Source: Scylla paramamosain (taxonomy: Eukaryota > Arthropoda > Malacostraca > Decapoda > Portunidae). Taken from it: a stretch of 64,000 bases of DNA. The stretch is from contig NC_087166.1 in assembly GCF_035594125.1 (NCBI RefSeq), positions 16,730,266 to 16,794,265 on the forward strand, in the 5' to 3' direction. The position numbers and the translations under genes are program-made. The stretch's first letter is position 1, and every line of letters begins with the position of its first letter. Of the stretch, positions 40,301 to 55,243 are shown piece after piece. Below the pieces are notes generated by a model. It saw nothing but the letters and a program-made list of their open reading frames with translations, made no database searches and had not been told where the DNA came from.

Positions 40301-43300
40301 TTGGTACCAAGCACGTTCACAAGCACTCAAAATACACTTTTCTGAAAATCTAATATTATTTACCAATATAAGGTGCTTTGCAAATTCACGTTTTTGGTAA
40401 CGTTGTTCTGTTTCATCATATAGAGTTGTATTCAAGCGTTTTCACGTTTTGGTACCTAAGAAGCTTAAAATCTCTCATAATACACATTCCTCGCAACGTT
40501 TTCTTTCACCATATACGCATTTCTGCTTTTTTGTACGTAACAAACTGAAATACACTCAAAATACTTTTTTTTTAATAATATTATTCTATTTTTCCATAAA
40601 GGAGATTTAGCAAGTGTTCTTTTTTTTCTCGTTTTGGTACGTAAGCTGCTCAAGAACATTCAAAAGAAACGTTTTTCTTAATGTTTTTTTAGTATTCCCA
40701 CATAGGTCGATTTCCATGTTTTTTTTTTAGCGTTTTGATGCATAGTATACTCATAAACACTGAAAATAGATGTTTGTGGAAATCTCTTTTCCATTTTACA
40801 CACAGTATAGTTTGCAAGCATTTTGGCGTTTGGTACATCAAAATGTGAAATATACTCAAAATACACGTTTTTTTTAATGTTGTTCGGTTTTGCGATGTAA
40901 AGTACTAATCATGTTTCATTTCCGTGCCTAAATAGCTCAAAAATACGTATAATACACGTTTCTTGTCATGGCATTTCATTTTCCTGTAATTTGTATGCAT
41001 ATAGGCAGTTTTCTACGTAAGAAACTCAAAACACTCAAAATTCTTGTTTTTGGCATTGTTCTTATGTTCTTGTATAAAGTGTTTTGCTTGCGTTTTAGCG
41101 TTTTAGTACTTAAGAAGTTGTAAAACACAAAAAATAACTTTTTTTGTAATATTTTTATTTTTTTGTCTTCCTATACAAGCTAAATTTCCTTTTTTTTTTT
41201 TTGCCTCACTCAAAAACAATGAAGAAAAGCATTTTTGGTAATGTTCTGTTTCCTCATATAGGGCGCTTTACAATCAAAACTACTGAAAACACACGTTTTT
41301 CGTAATGTTGCTTTGTATCTCCATGTAGTGTGCTATTCATGCGTTAAAGCGTTTTGATAACTAAGAACCTCAAGAACTCTCATAATACACGTTTCTCTTT
41401 ATAACTTTTCTTCTTATTGTGTATTTTCCAAGCATTTTGTCGTTTATTATTTTTTTTACGTAAAAGGCTCAAAAATACTCAAAATACTTTTTTTCATGTT
41501 ATTTCCTTTATAAAGAGTGTTTTACATGCAATTTAGTGTTTTGCTATGTAAGTAGCTAAAAACACTCAAAAGGACACGTTTTTGGTAATGTTTCCTTTTC
41601 CCATATAGAATGCTTCCCATGATTTTTCGGCGTTTTATGCCTAACATGCTCATAAACACGTTTCTGCAAGTCTCGTTCCAGTTATCAATATATGGTGCTT
41701 TGCATGCCTTTTGGCGTTATGGCGACTAAAGATGTGAAAAAAAAACACTCGAAATACACGTTTCAATTTTTTTGTTTTGTTTTTGTTTTCCATATTCATA
41801 CGTTTTAGTGTAATGGTATGTAAGAAGCTCAAGAACACTCACAATACACGTTTCTTCCAATGTTTTTTTGTTTCCCCATATAGGCTACTTTAAATGCTCA
41901 TTTGCGTTTTGGTACGTATCAAGCTCAAAATTTTTCAAAATACTTATATTTGGTAATGTTATTCTGTTTCTCCATATACAGTGGTATTAACGCATTTTCC
42001 CATTTTGGTACGTAAAAACCTCAAAAACCCTCATAATACACGTTTCTCGTATTGCCTTTTTCTTTCACTATATTATATAGAGTACTTTACACCATAAATC
42101 CATTGCATGTGTTCCATGCGTTTTAGCGTTTTGGTAACTAGCTCAAAAATACTAAGAAAGACACGTTTACCGTAATGTTTTCTTTTCTCATATAGGGTGT
42201 TTCCCATGCCTATCAGGCTCAGAATCACTTAAAACCACGTTTCTGGAAATGTCGGTTCTTTTCTCCTTATATAATATTTTACATGCATTTTGTCTTTTCG
42301 TTACCTAACAATACAAAATACACTTAAAATGCACGTTTTTAGTAATGTTCTTTTTGTCAATAAACAGCGTTTTTGCATTTTGGTACCTCAGTAAGAAAAA
42401 AAAAAATCATAATATTCATGTCTCGTAATATCCTGTCAATTCACTCTATAGGGTACTTTGCATGCTTTTAGCGATTTTTGTATGTAACAAGCTCAATGTT
42501 TTTTTTTTTTTGGGGGGGGTTAAGTTATATTGTTTCTTCCATGCGTTTTAGGGTTTTGGTACGTAAGCTGACAACAACTGTAAACGCCTTTTTTTTATTT
42601 CTTTTATTCCCATATACGATGCTTTCTATCCTTTTCCTATTCCTTTTCTTGTAATGTCTTTTCGTTTCCACACATAAGTGTTTTACATGCATTTTGCCGT
42701 TTTCATATCTAACAATGTAAAAGACACTCAAAATGCAAGTTTTTGGTAATGACCTGTTTCTCCACATAGAGGATGCATTTTTGCGTTTTTCTAAATTACA
42801 AGCTAGATAACACTCAAAATATATTTATTTGTTAATCTCGTTGTTATTCTTCTTAAAAGGTAGTTTCGCATGAGTTCTACTGTTTTGGTACCTAAAAAGA
42901 TCAAAATCACTTAAAAGACACGTTTCCCGTAATGTTTTTTTTTTTGTATTCCCAAATAGGGTGATTTTCATATTCATTAGCGATTTCGTGGTTAAGACGT
43001 TCAAAGACACTCAAAAGACGAATTTCTTCAAAAGTAATTTTTGTTTACCCTTATATAGAGATTTGCAGGCATTTTGGAGTTTTGGTACCTAACAAGGTGG
43101 AAACATTTAAAATTTCCATAATTGGAAATGTTGTTTTGTTTCTCCATAGAGAGAAATGTCATATGTTTTAGTGGTTTGGTACCTCAGAAGCTCATAAACT
43201 CTTATAATCTCTTGTAATGTACTTTTCTTTCACTATATAATGTACCTTGCATGCATTTTGGAGTTTTTGTACGTAACAAGCTGAATTACACTCAAAATAC

Positions 43301-46300
43301 TATTTTTTTCTCCATAAAATGTGTTTTGCATGCGTTTTTTGCGTTTTGGTACGTAAGAAATTCAATAACACTCAAAGTAAACGCTGTTCAGAATTTTTTT
43401 TTTATATCCCTATATGCAGTGATTTCTATGTTTTTTTTTAGCGTTTTGGTGCCTAACACGCTAAAAAAACCCACACTCCAAATTACGTTTCGATTAATGT
43501 CGTTTATTTTCCCCATGATAAGAAGCTTTGCATGCGTTATAGCGTTTTCGTATCTAACAATGTGAAAAAAACACTCAAAATACACGTTTTTCGTAATGTT
43601 GTTCTGTTTTTTCGATATACAGTGCTATTTACGCGTTTAAGTGTTTTGGTACCTAAGCTCAAAAATTCTCATAATGCACGTTTCTCGGAATGTCTTTTGT
43701 TTACCCATATGGAGTACTTAGCATACATTTTGATGTTTTTGTACGTAATAAGCTCAAAAACACTCAAAAAAATTTTTTTATATAATTTTATTTTTTTTCC
43801 ATGTCTTTTAGCGTTTTGGTACGTATGTAGCTAAAAACAATGAAAAAAAAAAGACATTTCTTGTCATGCTGTTTCGTTTTCCCCATATAAGATGATTTCC
43901 ATTTTTTTTTCTAGCGTTATGCAAACACGCTCTTAAACACTCAAAAAAACATGTTTGTGGAAATATCGTTTGCTCTGGTTTGCTTGCATTTTGATGTTTT
44001 TCGGACCCAGAAATGTAAAATACACTCAAAATACACTTTTTTTTTTATAATTATGTTCCTTTTCTCCATATAGAGTGCTATTCATGCATTTTCGAGATTT
44101 TGTACATAAAAAGCGTAACTCTCTCATAATACACGTTTCTCGTAATTTTCCTTCGTTTCCCAATAAGGTACTTTCCAATGATTTTCGGGTTCTTCTGCGT
44201 AACAAGCTCAAAAACACTCAAAGTACTTGTTTTTGGTAATGTTACTCACTTTCACTATGAAAGAGTGTTCAGCATGAGATTTAGCGTTTTGGTACGCAAG
44301 TAGCTCAAAATACTGAAAACACACGTTTTTGATAATGTTGTTTTATTTTTCCCATATATTGTGGTTTCCGTGTTTTTTTTTTTAGCGTTTTGTTGTCTAG
44401 CATGCACAAAAACACTTAAAAATACGTTTCTTGTAATTTCATTTTGTTTTCCCATATAGGGAACTTTGCATGCATTTTGGCGTTTTGATACCTTAAATAA
44501 GAAAGAAAAAAAATGAAAATATACGTTTTTTTGGTATTGATTCTTTTCTTTTTTTCTCGATGAAAAAAAGTATTATGGCTTTTTCGCGTTTTGGTGTCTA
44601 AGAAGCTTAAAAACACTGTTGATACACGTTTCTCGTAAATTCCTTTTGTTTTCCCATATTGGGTACTTTTCATGCATTTTTGGTATTCTGCACGTAATCT
44701 TAAAAAAATAAATAAAATAAAATAATGTTATTCTGTTTTTCCATTAAGGGTGCTTTGCATGCGATTTACCGTTTTGGTATGTAACTAGTTTAAAAGCAAT
44801 GAAAAGAGACGTTTTTGGTAATATTGTTTTCCATGTAGGTTACTTTCAATGATTTTCAACATTTTAGTGGTTAACACACCAATAAGCACTCAAAAGATAT
44901 ATTTCTGGAAATGTCGTTTCGTTTCACCATACAGAGTGCTTTGCATACATTTTCATATTCTGGTATCTAACAATGTGAAAAAAAAACACACAAAGCACAC
45001 ATGTTCTGTTTCTCCATATTGAGTGTGATATTCATGTGTTTTATCGTTTCTGTATCTAGCTCTAAAGCACTCAAAATTCGTCTGTCGCAATGTTCTTTTG
45101 TTTCCCCATATACTTCCCCATTGCACTTTCCATACATTTTGGTGCTTTTGAACGTAACAAACTCAAAAATCCTCAAAATACACGTTTAAAGAAAAATTAT
45201 TTTGTGTATAAAGGGTGTTTTGCATGCGTTTTGTCATGTAAATACCTAAAAAAAAAAAAAGACTTTTTTTTTTATCCTTGCATAGGGTCCTTTCCATGTT
45301 TTTTTTTAGCGTTTCGGTGCCTAACACGACCATAAACACTCAAAATACATGTTTCTAGAAATCTCGTTTCATTTCAAAATACATGCTCCAAAAGATACTC
45401 AAAAGAGATGTTTCTGGATATGTGTTTTTTATTTTGCCATAGAGTGTGTTTGCATGCATTTAAGCATTTTGATACCTAATATTGTGAAAACGCTAAAAAT
45501 ACACCTTTTTGACCATCTTAATATGTTTTTTCCATATAGAATGCCATTGTCTTACCGCTTTGCTATCTAAGAGGTTCAAAAGTACTCTTAATACACATCT
45601 TCAGTAATGTTCTTTCGTTACCGTATATAATGTATTTTCCATGAATTTTGGCATTTTTATATGTAACAAGAATAAAAACTCTCAAAATACTTCCTATTCG
45701 GTAATTTCATATTCTTGCTCCATAAAGGGTGTTTTGCATGCGTTTTACCGTTTTGGTACGTAAGAAGCTCAAAAGCACTCAAAAGCCATGTTTTTTTTCT
45801 GTAATGTTGTTGTTTTTTTTCATATTGTTTTGATGCCTATGATGCTCATAAACACTCAAAACACAAGTTTTTTTTTTTGGAAATATCGTTTAGTTTGTCC
45901 AATTTCGTCAGTTTGGTATCTAACAAGAAAAAAAGGAAACAATTTACACTTTCATGGTAATGCTCTGTTTTTCTATACAGTGCTATTACAGCGTCTTTTG
46001 CATTTTGTTACCTAAAAGCTATAAAACACTTATAATAAACGTTTCTTGTAATGTCTTTTCGTTATTCTATATATGGTACTTTGCATGAATTTTGGCGTTT
46101 CCCTACATAACAATGTGAATAACATTCAAAACACACGTTTTTGGTAATGATGCTTTGTTTCTATATATAGAGTGCTATTCACGCATTTTAGTGTTTTGTT
46201 AATTAAGGAGATCATTATATAGGGTACTTTGCCTGTATTTTGGTGTTTTTGTACTTAACAAGCCCAAAAACATTCATAATACACTATTTTTTTTGTTATA

Positions 46301-47340
46301 TTGTTTCTCTATAACGGGTGTTTTTTTTTTACGCGTTCTATGTTTTTGATACGTAAGATGCTCAAAAACACGCAAATGACTCCTTTTTGTTAATGTTGTT
46401 TTATATTCCAATGCTTTCTATACATTTTACCCTTTCGGTGCATAAGACGCTCAAAAAACAATAAAAGACACGTTTCTGGTAATGGCGTTGCGTTTCCTCT
46501 TAAAGAATAATTTGCTTGCATTTTAATGTCTTGGTACCTAATTATGTGAAAAAAAAACACTCAAAAAAACAAATTTTTGGTAATGTCGTTTTGTTTCTTC
46601 TTTTTCTTAAAAATATGTTTTGCATAATTTTTAACGTTTTGACAATGAAGAAGCTTGAAGACACTCTAAAAACACGTTTTGGTAAAGTTTTCTATTACCA
46701 TATAGGGTAATTCCCAGGCTTTTTACAGTTTTGGTGCCTAAAACGATGAAAAACAGTGAAAAGGCACATTTCTAGTAATGTCATTTTGTTTCCCTATTTT
46801 GCATTTTGGAGTTTTGGTACCTCACAATCAGAAAAAAAAAAAACACTGGAAACACACGTTTGTTTTATAATGTTCTGTTTCAACGTATAGAGTGCTATTC
46901 ACGCGTTTTAGCGTTTTGTTATATATGGTCAACAATACTCATAATACACGCTTCTGTTAATTACCTTTTGTTTCACCATTTCGGGTATTTTGCATATATT
47001 TTGCCGTTTTTCTTTCTATCAAGCTTTAAATTACTCAAAATACACATTTTTGGTAGTGTTATTTTGTTCCTACATCAAGGGTGTTTTGCATGTATTTTAC
47101 GTTTTCGTTAGTGAAAACCCAAAACAAACACACACACACACACAAAAAAAAACGTTCTTAATAACATTGTTTTGTATTTCAATAAAGAGTGCATTCTAAG
47201 CATTTTAGCGTTTTAATTGTTATAACGCTGAAAAAAAAAAGGCAGGTTTGTGTTTTATTCGTTTAGTTTCACCATATAAGTTGATTTGCATGCATTTTGT
47301 CATTTTGGTGCCTAACAATTTTTGGTACCTAAGAACACAC

Positions 47341-47841
<501 letters not shown>

Positions 47842-50750
47842 CATTTAGTTCTGTTTTTCCATATAGGGTGTGTTCCACGCGTCTTAGCGTTTTGGTACAC
47901 AAGAATTAAAAACACAAAAAAAACAAATACTTTTCTTGTAAAATAATTTAGTTTCACCATTTAGGAAACTTTACATTCATTTTTTTCTTGTTTCTGCACA
48001 TAACAACCTCAAAATAGTCAAAATACAAATTTTCACTGTTATTCTGTTTCTCCATAAAGCATGTTTGGATACGTTTTAGCGTTTTGGTACGTAAGAAGCT
48101 CAGAAGCAGTGAAAACACAAGTTTTTAGTGGTTTTCATTCCAAAAAAGGGTGATTTCAATGCATTTTCACATTTTGCTTTCTAAAACGCTGAAAAACATA
48201 GAAAAAGCACGTTTCTAGTAATGTCATTTCCTTTCCCCATATAAAGCCCTTTGTATGTATTTTGATGTTTTGGTATCTAACAATGTGACAAACAATCAAT
48301 ACATTCATTTTTTTTGTAATTTTATTCCATTTTTCCTTATAAAAGGCTATTCATGCGTTTTAGAGTTTTGGTACCTAAGAAGCTCAAAAGCACTCATAAT
48401 ACACGTTTCTCTTAATGTACTTTTGTTTTCCCTTATCAGGTAATTTGCAGGTATTTTGGCGTTTTAGTACTTAACAATATATATGAAAAAAAAAAGTCGT
48501 TTTTGGTAATGTTCTTCTTCTTTCTCTCTTTTAAGTGATATACATCTGTTTTAGCGTTTGCCCCTGATAAGCTAAGAAACACATTATACGCATTTCTTAT
48601 AATATTGGTTTGTTTCCTATATCGGGTTCTTTCCTTGAATTTTGGCGTATTTCTCCGTAAGAGGTTCAAAACACTGAAAATCCACGAATTTGGTAATATT
48701 CTGTTTTGCCTGCGTTTTGGTATGGGAGAATCTTAAAAACACAGAAAAGACACGTTTCTGTTAATGTTTTGTTAATGCTTTCCATGCTTTTCATCGTTAT
48801 GGTGCCCAACACAATAAAAAACTGAAAAGACACGTTTCTGGTAATGTCATTTCGTTTCCATATAAAGAATACTTTGAATGCATTTTGGCCTTTTGGTACC
48901 TATTAATATGAAAAAAAAAATCAAAATACAAGTTTTTTTTTTTTTTTTTTGTAACGCTATTCTATTACTCTTTAGAATTAAAAGACATGTTTCTGTTAAT
49001 GTGGTTTCTTTTTCGAAATACAGTGCTTTGCATACATTTTGGCGCTTTGGTAACTAGTAATGTGAAAAAAAAATAAAAACAAACGTTTTAGGTAATGTTT
49101 TGTTCCTCCATATAGAGTGCTATTGAAACATTTTTTAGTTTTCTTACCTACGTAGTTCAGAAACACTTGTAATATACGTAACTTGTAATACCGTATGTTT
49201 TCCCATATAGGTGACTTCCATTTTGACCTTTTTTTTTATGTAAAAAAGCTCAAAAACACTAAATATGCACGTTTTTTTTATGTTTTATTCTGTTTCATTT
49301 TCTCTATAAAGAGCATTTTCCGTGCATTTAGCATTCTGGTACGTAAGAAGATAAAAAATACTCAAAAGACCTGTTTTTGGGGAATTTTGTTTCGTATTCC
49401 AATATAGATTGCTTTACATTTATTTTAGCTTATTGTGCATAAACCGCTGGGAAACACTTAAACGCAAGTTTCAAGTAATAAAGATTATTTTCTCAATAAA
49501 AAGAGTTTTGGTATATATTTTTGGTAATGTTATGTTTTCAACTGAAAAAACACTGAAAAGAGAAGTTTTAGGAAATGCTTTGTTTTCCCACATAGGGTTC
49601 TTTCCATAATCATAATCGTTTTGGTGCCTAGTACTCTCAAAACCACTCAAAAGACGTGTTCCTAGAAATCTCGTTTCCTTTCCATATACAGGGTGCTTTG
49701 CTTGCGTTTTTGCGAATTTGTACCTAACAATTTGGAATACTCTCAAAATACTCCATATAGAGTGTTATTCATAAGTTTTAGTGTTTTGGTAATAAACTGA
49801 AATACTCTAATAATCTAATACTTTAAAACTCTAATAATAGGGTATATTGCATGCATTTTGGCGTTTTACTAGTTAACAAACTTTAAAGCACTCACAATAA
49901 TTGTTTTTAATAGTGATATTCTGTTCCTCCATATAAGATGTTTTGCATGCGTTATAGGGTTTTGGTATGTAAATAGCTAAAAAAAAAAAAAAAAATGAAA
50001 CGTGACGGTTTTGGTAATGTTTTGTTTCCAAATAAAGAATGCTTTCCATGCTTTTTAACGTTTTCGTGGCTAGGACGCTCATGAACAAGTTTCTGAAAAT
50101 CTTGTTCCCTTCTCCATATAGATGTTCATGTGTTTTAGCATTTTGGTACCTAAGAATCTCAAAAACTCATAATACACTTTTTTCTCGGAATGTCTTTTCG
50201 TTTACCTGTATAGATAAGTTTGCATGCACTAAGGCGTTTTTCTCCCAAAAAAAAAGGTGTTTTCCATGCGATTTGGAATTTTGGTACGTATGTAGATTAA
50301 AAATGACGAGTTTTGTTATGTTTTGTTTTCCCATATATGGTGCTTTCCATTTTTTTTTTTTTTTTGGGAGGGTTGGGGAAATTTTCGTGAATAACACACG
50401 CATAGAGTGTTTTTCATCCGCTTTTGAGTTCTGGCAGTTATGAAGCTCAAAAACAATCATAATACATTTCTCGTAAAGTCCTTTCATTTCTCATTATAGA
50501 GTACTTTTATGCATATTTGGCATTTTTATACGTATTAAGCTCAAAAACATTCAAAATACTTGTTTTTGGTATTGTTATTGTGTATCTGTAAAAAGCGTGC
50601 TATGCATGCGTTTTATGGTTTGGTACATAAAAAAAAAAAACACTCAAAAGACACGCTTTTTGTAATGGTGTTTACTTTTCTCATGTAAGGAGCTTTCCCT
50701 ACTTTTTAGGGTATTGGTGTGTAACACGCTTACTACAAGTCAAAAGATAC

Positions 50751-50955
<205 letters not shown>

Positions 50956-52070
50956 TTTTTGGTACCTAAGAATCTCAAAAACGTTCATAATACACATCTC
51001 TAGTAATGTCTTTTCATGTCCCCATAGAGGGTTCTTTGGATGCATTTTGGCGTTTTTATACGAAACAATGTCAAAAACACTCAAATTACTTTTACTTATT
51101 TTTTGGTAATGTTATAATATTTCTCCATATAGCTTCCTATTGATGTGTTTTAGCGTTTTGGTACCTAAGAATCTCAAAAACATTCATAATACATGTTTTT
51201 CTTAGTGCTTTTTCATTTTCTAGTACTTTTCATGCATTATAGTGGTTTTCTCCGTAACGAGCTCAAAAACTCTGAAAATTCACGTTTTTTATGAAGTCAT
51301 ACTGTTCCTTTATAAAGGGTGTTTTCCCTACGTTTTTAGCGTTTTGGTTCATAAGTTGCTTAAAAACACTGAAGAAAAAAAAAGCGTTTTTAGTAATGTT
51401 ATTTGGTTTTTCATATATATCATATATAATGCTTTTCAGCGTTTTCGTGACTAACACTTTCATAAATACTCAATAGACATATTTATTGAAATGTCCTTTC
51501 CTTTCCCATATGCGTGGCTCTTCGTGCATTTTGGCTTTTTCGTACTTAATGTAAAATACTCTCAAAATACATATTTCTAGTGATGTTGTTGTTTCTCCAT
51601 ATAAAGAGCTTTTCATGCGTTTTAGTGCTTTGTTACTTATGAAATTCAAAAGCACTCATAATACACGTTTATCATACTGTCTTTTTATTTCCCCATATAG
51701 GTTATTTTCATGCATTTTGGCGTTTTTACGTAACAAGCTTAAAAACACTCAAAATACTTGTTTTTGGTAATATTACTGTTTCTCCATAAAGGGTGCTTTT
51801 CATGCGTTTTAGCGATTTAGTACGCAAGTAACTCGAAATAATTGACACACTTGTTTGGTATTGGTTTTTTTTTCTGTATTATATTGCTCTCCATGTTTTT
51901 TTTTGTTTTTTTAGCGTTCTTATTTCTAACATGCACAAATATATTTAAGACATATATTTCTTGTAATGTTTTGTTTTCGTTGTTAGGAATGTGCGTGCAT
52001 TTCGATGATGTAAAAAATCTTTTAAAATACACGTATTTGGCAATGTTCCGTTTCTCAATTTAAAATGTTC

Positions 52071-52178
52071 TACTGAGACAGAACACAATACATTTTTATA
52101 GGAGGACAAAAGAAAATAGATATATCAGAATAATATAGGACAAAAAAAAAAGGAAAAAAAATTACATGCCTCGCAGTG
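52071..52178. other. Non-satellite insert, unassigned
   Basis: About 108 bases without monomer motifs, between an A-to-E stretch (ending AATGTTC) and resumed satellite (AATTCATGCGGGTTAGCC). It contains two related A-rich pieces, AGGACAAAAGAAAA and AGGACAAAAAAAAAAGG, then CATGCCTCGCAGTGGG. It abuts the start of the duplicated block at 52205. No coding potential or known element recognised. Confidence 0.6.
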
Positions 52179-52204
52179 GGTGAAATTCATGCGGGTTAGC
52201 CTTT

Positions 52205-54810
52205 TTGGTACATAAGAATCTCAAAAGGTCCAACAACAAACGTTCCATGTAATGTTGTTTCGTACCCCATGTAGGGAACTTTGCATGCATTTTGGCATTC
52301 ATCTATGTAAGAAGCTGAAAAACACTCAGACTAGACGTTTTTTTGGTAAAGTTATGATATTTTCCCAGAAAGTGTGTTTTTGCATATATTTTAGCGTTTT
52401 GGTACGTAAGTAGCTCAAAAACATGGGAGATAATCTTTTTGGTAATTTTTTTTTTATTTTTCTCCCCCAAAGCGTTCTTTCCATGTTTTTAGCGTTTTAT
52501 TACCTAGCATGCTCATAAATACTAAAAAGACGTTTCTGGAATTGTTCTTTCCTTTCCCTATATAGGGTGTTTTTTTATTCAGCTCGGCATTTTGGTATTA
52601 CCAAAGTGAAATACACTCAAAATACACATTCTTCATAAAATTGTACTGTTTCTCCATATTGAGTGTTATTTATGCGTTTTAGCGTTTTGGTACCCAAGAA
52701 GCTCAAAACCATTGCTAATACGCGTTTCAGGTAACGTTTTTTCGTTTCCCCTTATAGGGTACTTTGCATGCATTTTGGCGTTTGTCTACGTAACAAGATA
52801 AAAAAAAACACTTATTTTGGTAATGTTATTCTGTTTCTACATAAAAGGTGTTTTGTATACGTTTTAGCGTTTTGGTACGTAAGTAGCTCAAAGACACTTA
52901 TAAGACACTAATAACGTACATTACTCGTAAAATAAACGTTTTGATTATGTTATTTTTTCTGTTTCTGCATATTCAGTGCTAATCATTCATTTTATTGTTT
53001 TGGTACCTAATAAGCTCAAAAACACTAATAATACATGTTTCTCGTATTTTTTTTTTTTTTTTCCACATTTAAAGTAGTTTGAAGCATTTTGGCCTTTCTG
53101 TAACATGCTCAAAAACACTCGAAATACTTGTTTTTGGTATTTATTTTGTTTGTCATACAGACATACATTTTTAGCATTTTCTTATATAAGTTGCTTAAAA
53201 CACTGGAAAGAGACGTTTTTTTGGTAATGTTCTTTTGTTTTCCCATATAGGATCCTTTCCATGCTTTTTAGCGTTTCGGTGTCTAGCACGCACTCAAACA
53301 TTAGAAAGCCACGTTTCTGGAAGTCTCGTTTTCTTTCTCCATATAGGATACTTTGTATTCATTTTGGCGTTTTGGTACATAACAATGTGAAATACATTCA
53401 AAATATACCTTTTTTGTAGTATTCCTGTTTCTTCATATAGACTGGTATTCTTGCATTTTAGCGTTTTGGTACCTGAGAAGCTCAAAAACTTGACGCAAGT
53501 TTCTTGTTTGCAAGTTCTTGATGCAAGTTTCTTTCTTCTCTTGACGCAAGTTTCTCATAATATCTACTTTCCCCCATATATAGTACTTTCCACACATTTT
53601 TTACTTTTTTTTATGTAACAAGCTCAAAAACACTGCAAATACACGTTTTTAATAGAAATATACTCTTTTTCCATGAAGGGCGTTTTACATACGTTTTAGC
53701 GTTTTCGTAATTAGCTCAAAACACTAAAAGGAGAAGTTTTTTTTTTTTTTTTATTTAGGATGTTTTTCTATGCTTTTTAGTATTTTGGTCCCTATCGCGG
53801 TCATAAACACTCAGAAGTAATGTTTCTGGAAATCTCATTTTCTTTACCACTGTAAACTGTTTTGTTTGCTTTTCGACGTTTTGGTAACTAACAAAGTAAC
53901 TAATCAAAATATTTGTTTTGGGTTAAGTTTCTCTATAAAAGGTGTTTTGCATGCGTTTAGTGTTCTTGTGCTTAAGTGGTTGATAAAACACCCAAAAACA
54001 CGCTTTTGCTATTGTTGTTTTATTTTTCCATACAGGGTGATATCTATGATTTTTTGTAACGTTTATGGTGCTTAACAAGCTGAAAAACTCTCAAAAGCCA
54101 CGTTTCTATTAATGTCGTTTCGTTTCCCCATATAGGTGACTTTGCATGTATTTTGGCGTTTAGTACCTAAAAATGTATAAAACACTCAAAAATACATGTC
54201 TTTGGTAATTAAATTTTGTTTCACCATACAGAGTGATATTAAAGCCTTTTAACACTTCTATACCTAAGAAACTCTTAAAATACACATTTTTCCAAATATT
54301 ATTTTCGTTGCCCATATAGAGTTCTTTCCATGCATTTGAGAATATTTATATGTAACAATCTCAAAACTCTGAAAATACACGTTTTTGTTATAGTTATATT
54401 GATATTCTTGTTTCTCCATATTGAGAACACTTTTTGGCTTTTGATACCTAAGAAGCTCAAAAAACACGCGTAAACACATATTTCGTAATGTCCTTTCGTT
54501 TTTCCCATTTTTCCCATGTTTCATTTTTTGTATTGCTATTCTGTCTTTTTTTTCCATATTTTTTTCCATATGTAAAACATGCACAAAAAAACTCATAATA
54601 TACGTTTCCTGTAATGTTTCATCTCACCATAGAGGTTGCTTTGCATGCATTTTGGTGTTGTGTTATCTAACGATGTGAAAAACACATAAAATACACATTT
54701 TTTGTATTGTTATTCTGTTTCTCCATATAGAGTGTTATTCATGCGTATCAGGGTTATGGTACCTAAGAAGCTCAAAAACACTAAAACATACACGTCTCTC
54801 GTAATGTTCT
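52205..54810 (-). repeat. Duplicated block, copy 2 (pair at 34070-37315)
   Basis: Same orientation and order of variant markers as 34070-37315, about 18 kb away. It is shorter: sequence matching 36230-36640 and 36790-37080 is missing, and it lacks the (TA)n seen at 35799. A local triplication of GACGCAAGTTTCT-like pieces lies at 53493-53557. The left edge coincides closely with the insert at 52071-52178. Confidence 0.8.
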
Positions 54811-54987
54811 ATTGTTTACCGATATAGTGTACTTTCAATACATATTTGCGTAACAAGCTGAAAAGAACACGGAAAAAATGCACGTTTTTTTTTAGAGTTA
54901 TTGTTTTTCTATAAAAGGTGTTTTGCGAGTGTTTTTAGCGTTTCGGTGCGTAAGTAGCTAAAAGAAAACACTCAAAAATCGTTTTGG

Positions 54988-55243
<256 letters not shown>

